Shown: in pieces, positions 63,835 to 64,000 of the stretch
How positions within the stretch are numbered: the stretch's first letter is position 1
How the letters are laid out: each line of letters begins with the position of its first letter
Origin: Devosia sp. YR412
Lineage (GTDB): Bacteria; Pseudomonadota; Alphaproteobacteria; Rhizobiales; Devosiaceae
Direction: 5' to 3'
DNA: 64,000 bases
NCBI RefSeq assembly: GCF_900110945.1
Contig: NZ_FOFL01000008.1
Coordinates: forward strand, 31,469 to 95,468
Translations under genes and position numbers: made by a program
Notes under the pieces: model-generated
What the model saw: only the letters and a program-made list of their open reading frames with translations
What the model was told of the DNA's origin: nothing
The model's database searches: none

Positions 63835-64000
63835 CACGCATCCCTCTGCCCACCAACAAAAATCCGAAATCTATCCACGCCCGCTCGGCCTGGGCGCATA
63901 CTCCTGCCATCCACCCCGCATCGGCGGCCTGCAGGCGACAGTGGCGGGAGTGGGCCGGGCACGGGACTATGCCAGTCGCCGTGGGTTCACGCCCGGGCCG

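Larger units (their letters stand above)
63532..64000. other. Repeat-rich intergenic region after uvrA
   Basis: No convincing gene. A 110-codon minus-strand frame (63630-63962) is Arg/Gly/Pro-rich and crosses the palindromes, so it is not annotated. The stretch holds three hairpins, a 101-bp palindromic element and a short inverted repeat, listed separately. The window ends before the next gene. Confidence 0.7.

Noticed and set aside
63811..63900. Possible tRNA on the minus strand near ATCGAACC
   Set aside because: Only a T-arm-like stretch is present; acceptor, D and anticodon arms cannot be formed.
63630..63962. 110-residue minus-strand frame after uvrA
   Set aside because: It runs through palindromic repeats, and its composition (Arg/Gly/Pro-rich) is that of translated repeats.

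Overview
The window looks like a chromosomal segment of a high-GC alphaproteobacterium of the order Hyphomicrobiales, most like Devosia or a close relative. The clues are the gyrA-coaD-cyclophilin-cyclophilin-queA-tgt gene order, an invasion-associated-locus-B family protein, an SdhE gene overlapping mfd, Tat- and Sec-exported binding proteins, and two alphaproteobacterial LexA boxes (GTTC-N7-GTTC). The genus is an inference from this content, not a database result. Most of the window is core or metabolic; there is no prophage, insertion sequence, CRISPR array or integrase.

Layout. 1-5.3 kb: the tail of an unknown gene and a terminator, a FlhB-like/FliK-like flagellar export pair, a glycosyltransferase, a FecR-domain protein, a DUF1993 protein and a voltage-gated-type channel with a zinc ribbon. 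5.3-10.2 kb: a four-gene operon on the minus strand encoding an XRE/ScfR-like regulator with a built-in HisKA-like helix pair, a lone receiver, a two-helix membrane peptide and a sodium/solute-symporter histidine kinase. 10.4-15.6 kb: a divergent five-gene branched-chain-amino-acid-type ABC importer, facing 5-oxoprolinase pxpBCA (15.6-17.9 kb). 18-24 kb: small hypotheticals, an EamA exporter, tRNA-Ser, quinone oxidoreductase, TerC, a split YeeE/YedE pair and a UbiH-like monooxygenase. 24-31 kb: an IalB protein, mfd, sdhE and recG. 31-34.2 kb: glmS and glmU (UDP-GlcNAc synthesis). 34.3-36.6 kb: a SPOR-like membrane protein, tRNA-Lys, a four-helix membrane protein and map. 36.6-45.7 kb: pgi, tgt, queA, a DMT protein, two cyclophilins, coaD and gyrA on the minus strand. 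45.7-49.6 kb: a frameshifted MFS exporter with its ArsR regulator, a VOC protein, and a divergent HxlR/NmrA pair. 49.7-55 kb: an MMPL exporter, a secreted protein, a GAF-PAS-GGDEF diguanylate cyclase and a LuxR solo. 55.1-58.9 kb: a complete siderophore/iron ABC importer. 59-63.5 kb: ssb and uvrA, each behind a LexA box, with a LysE exporter between them. 63.5-64 kb: a repeat-rich intergenic region with several perfect hairpins and a 101-bp palindromic element.

The most interesting candidate for an undescribed system is the 5.3-10.2 kb operon. A transporter-like sensor kinase, a lone receiver and a DNA-binding protein carrying a phosphorylatable-looking histidine helix pair, but no ATPase, are encoded together. 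This suggests a phosphorelay ending in an acyl-CoA-type transcription factor that may control the divergent importer. Other points for checking are a queuine tRNA-ribosyltransferase that appears to have lost three of four zinc ligands, an MFS gene with a one-base frameshift beside its intact repressor and a perfect palindromic operator, and the LexA boxes over the ssb and uvrA promoters.
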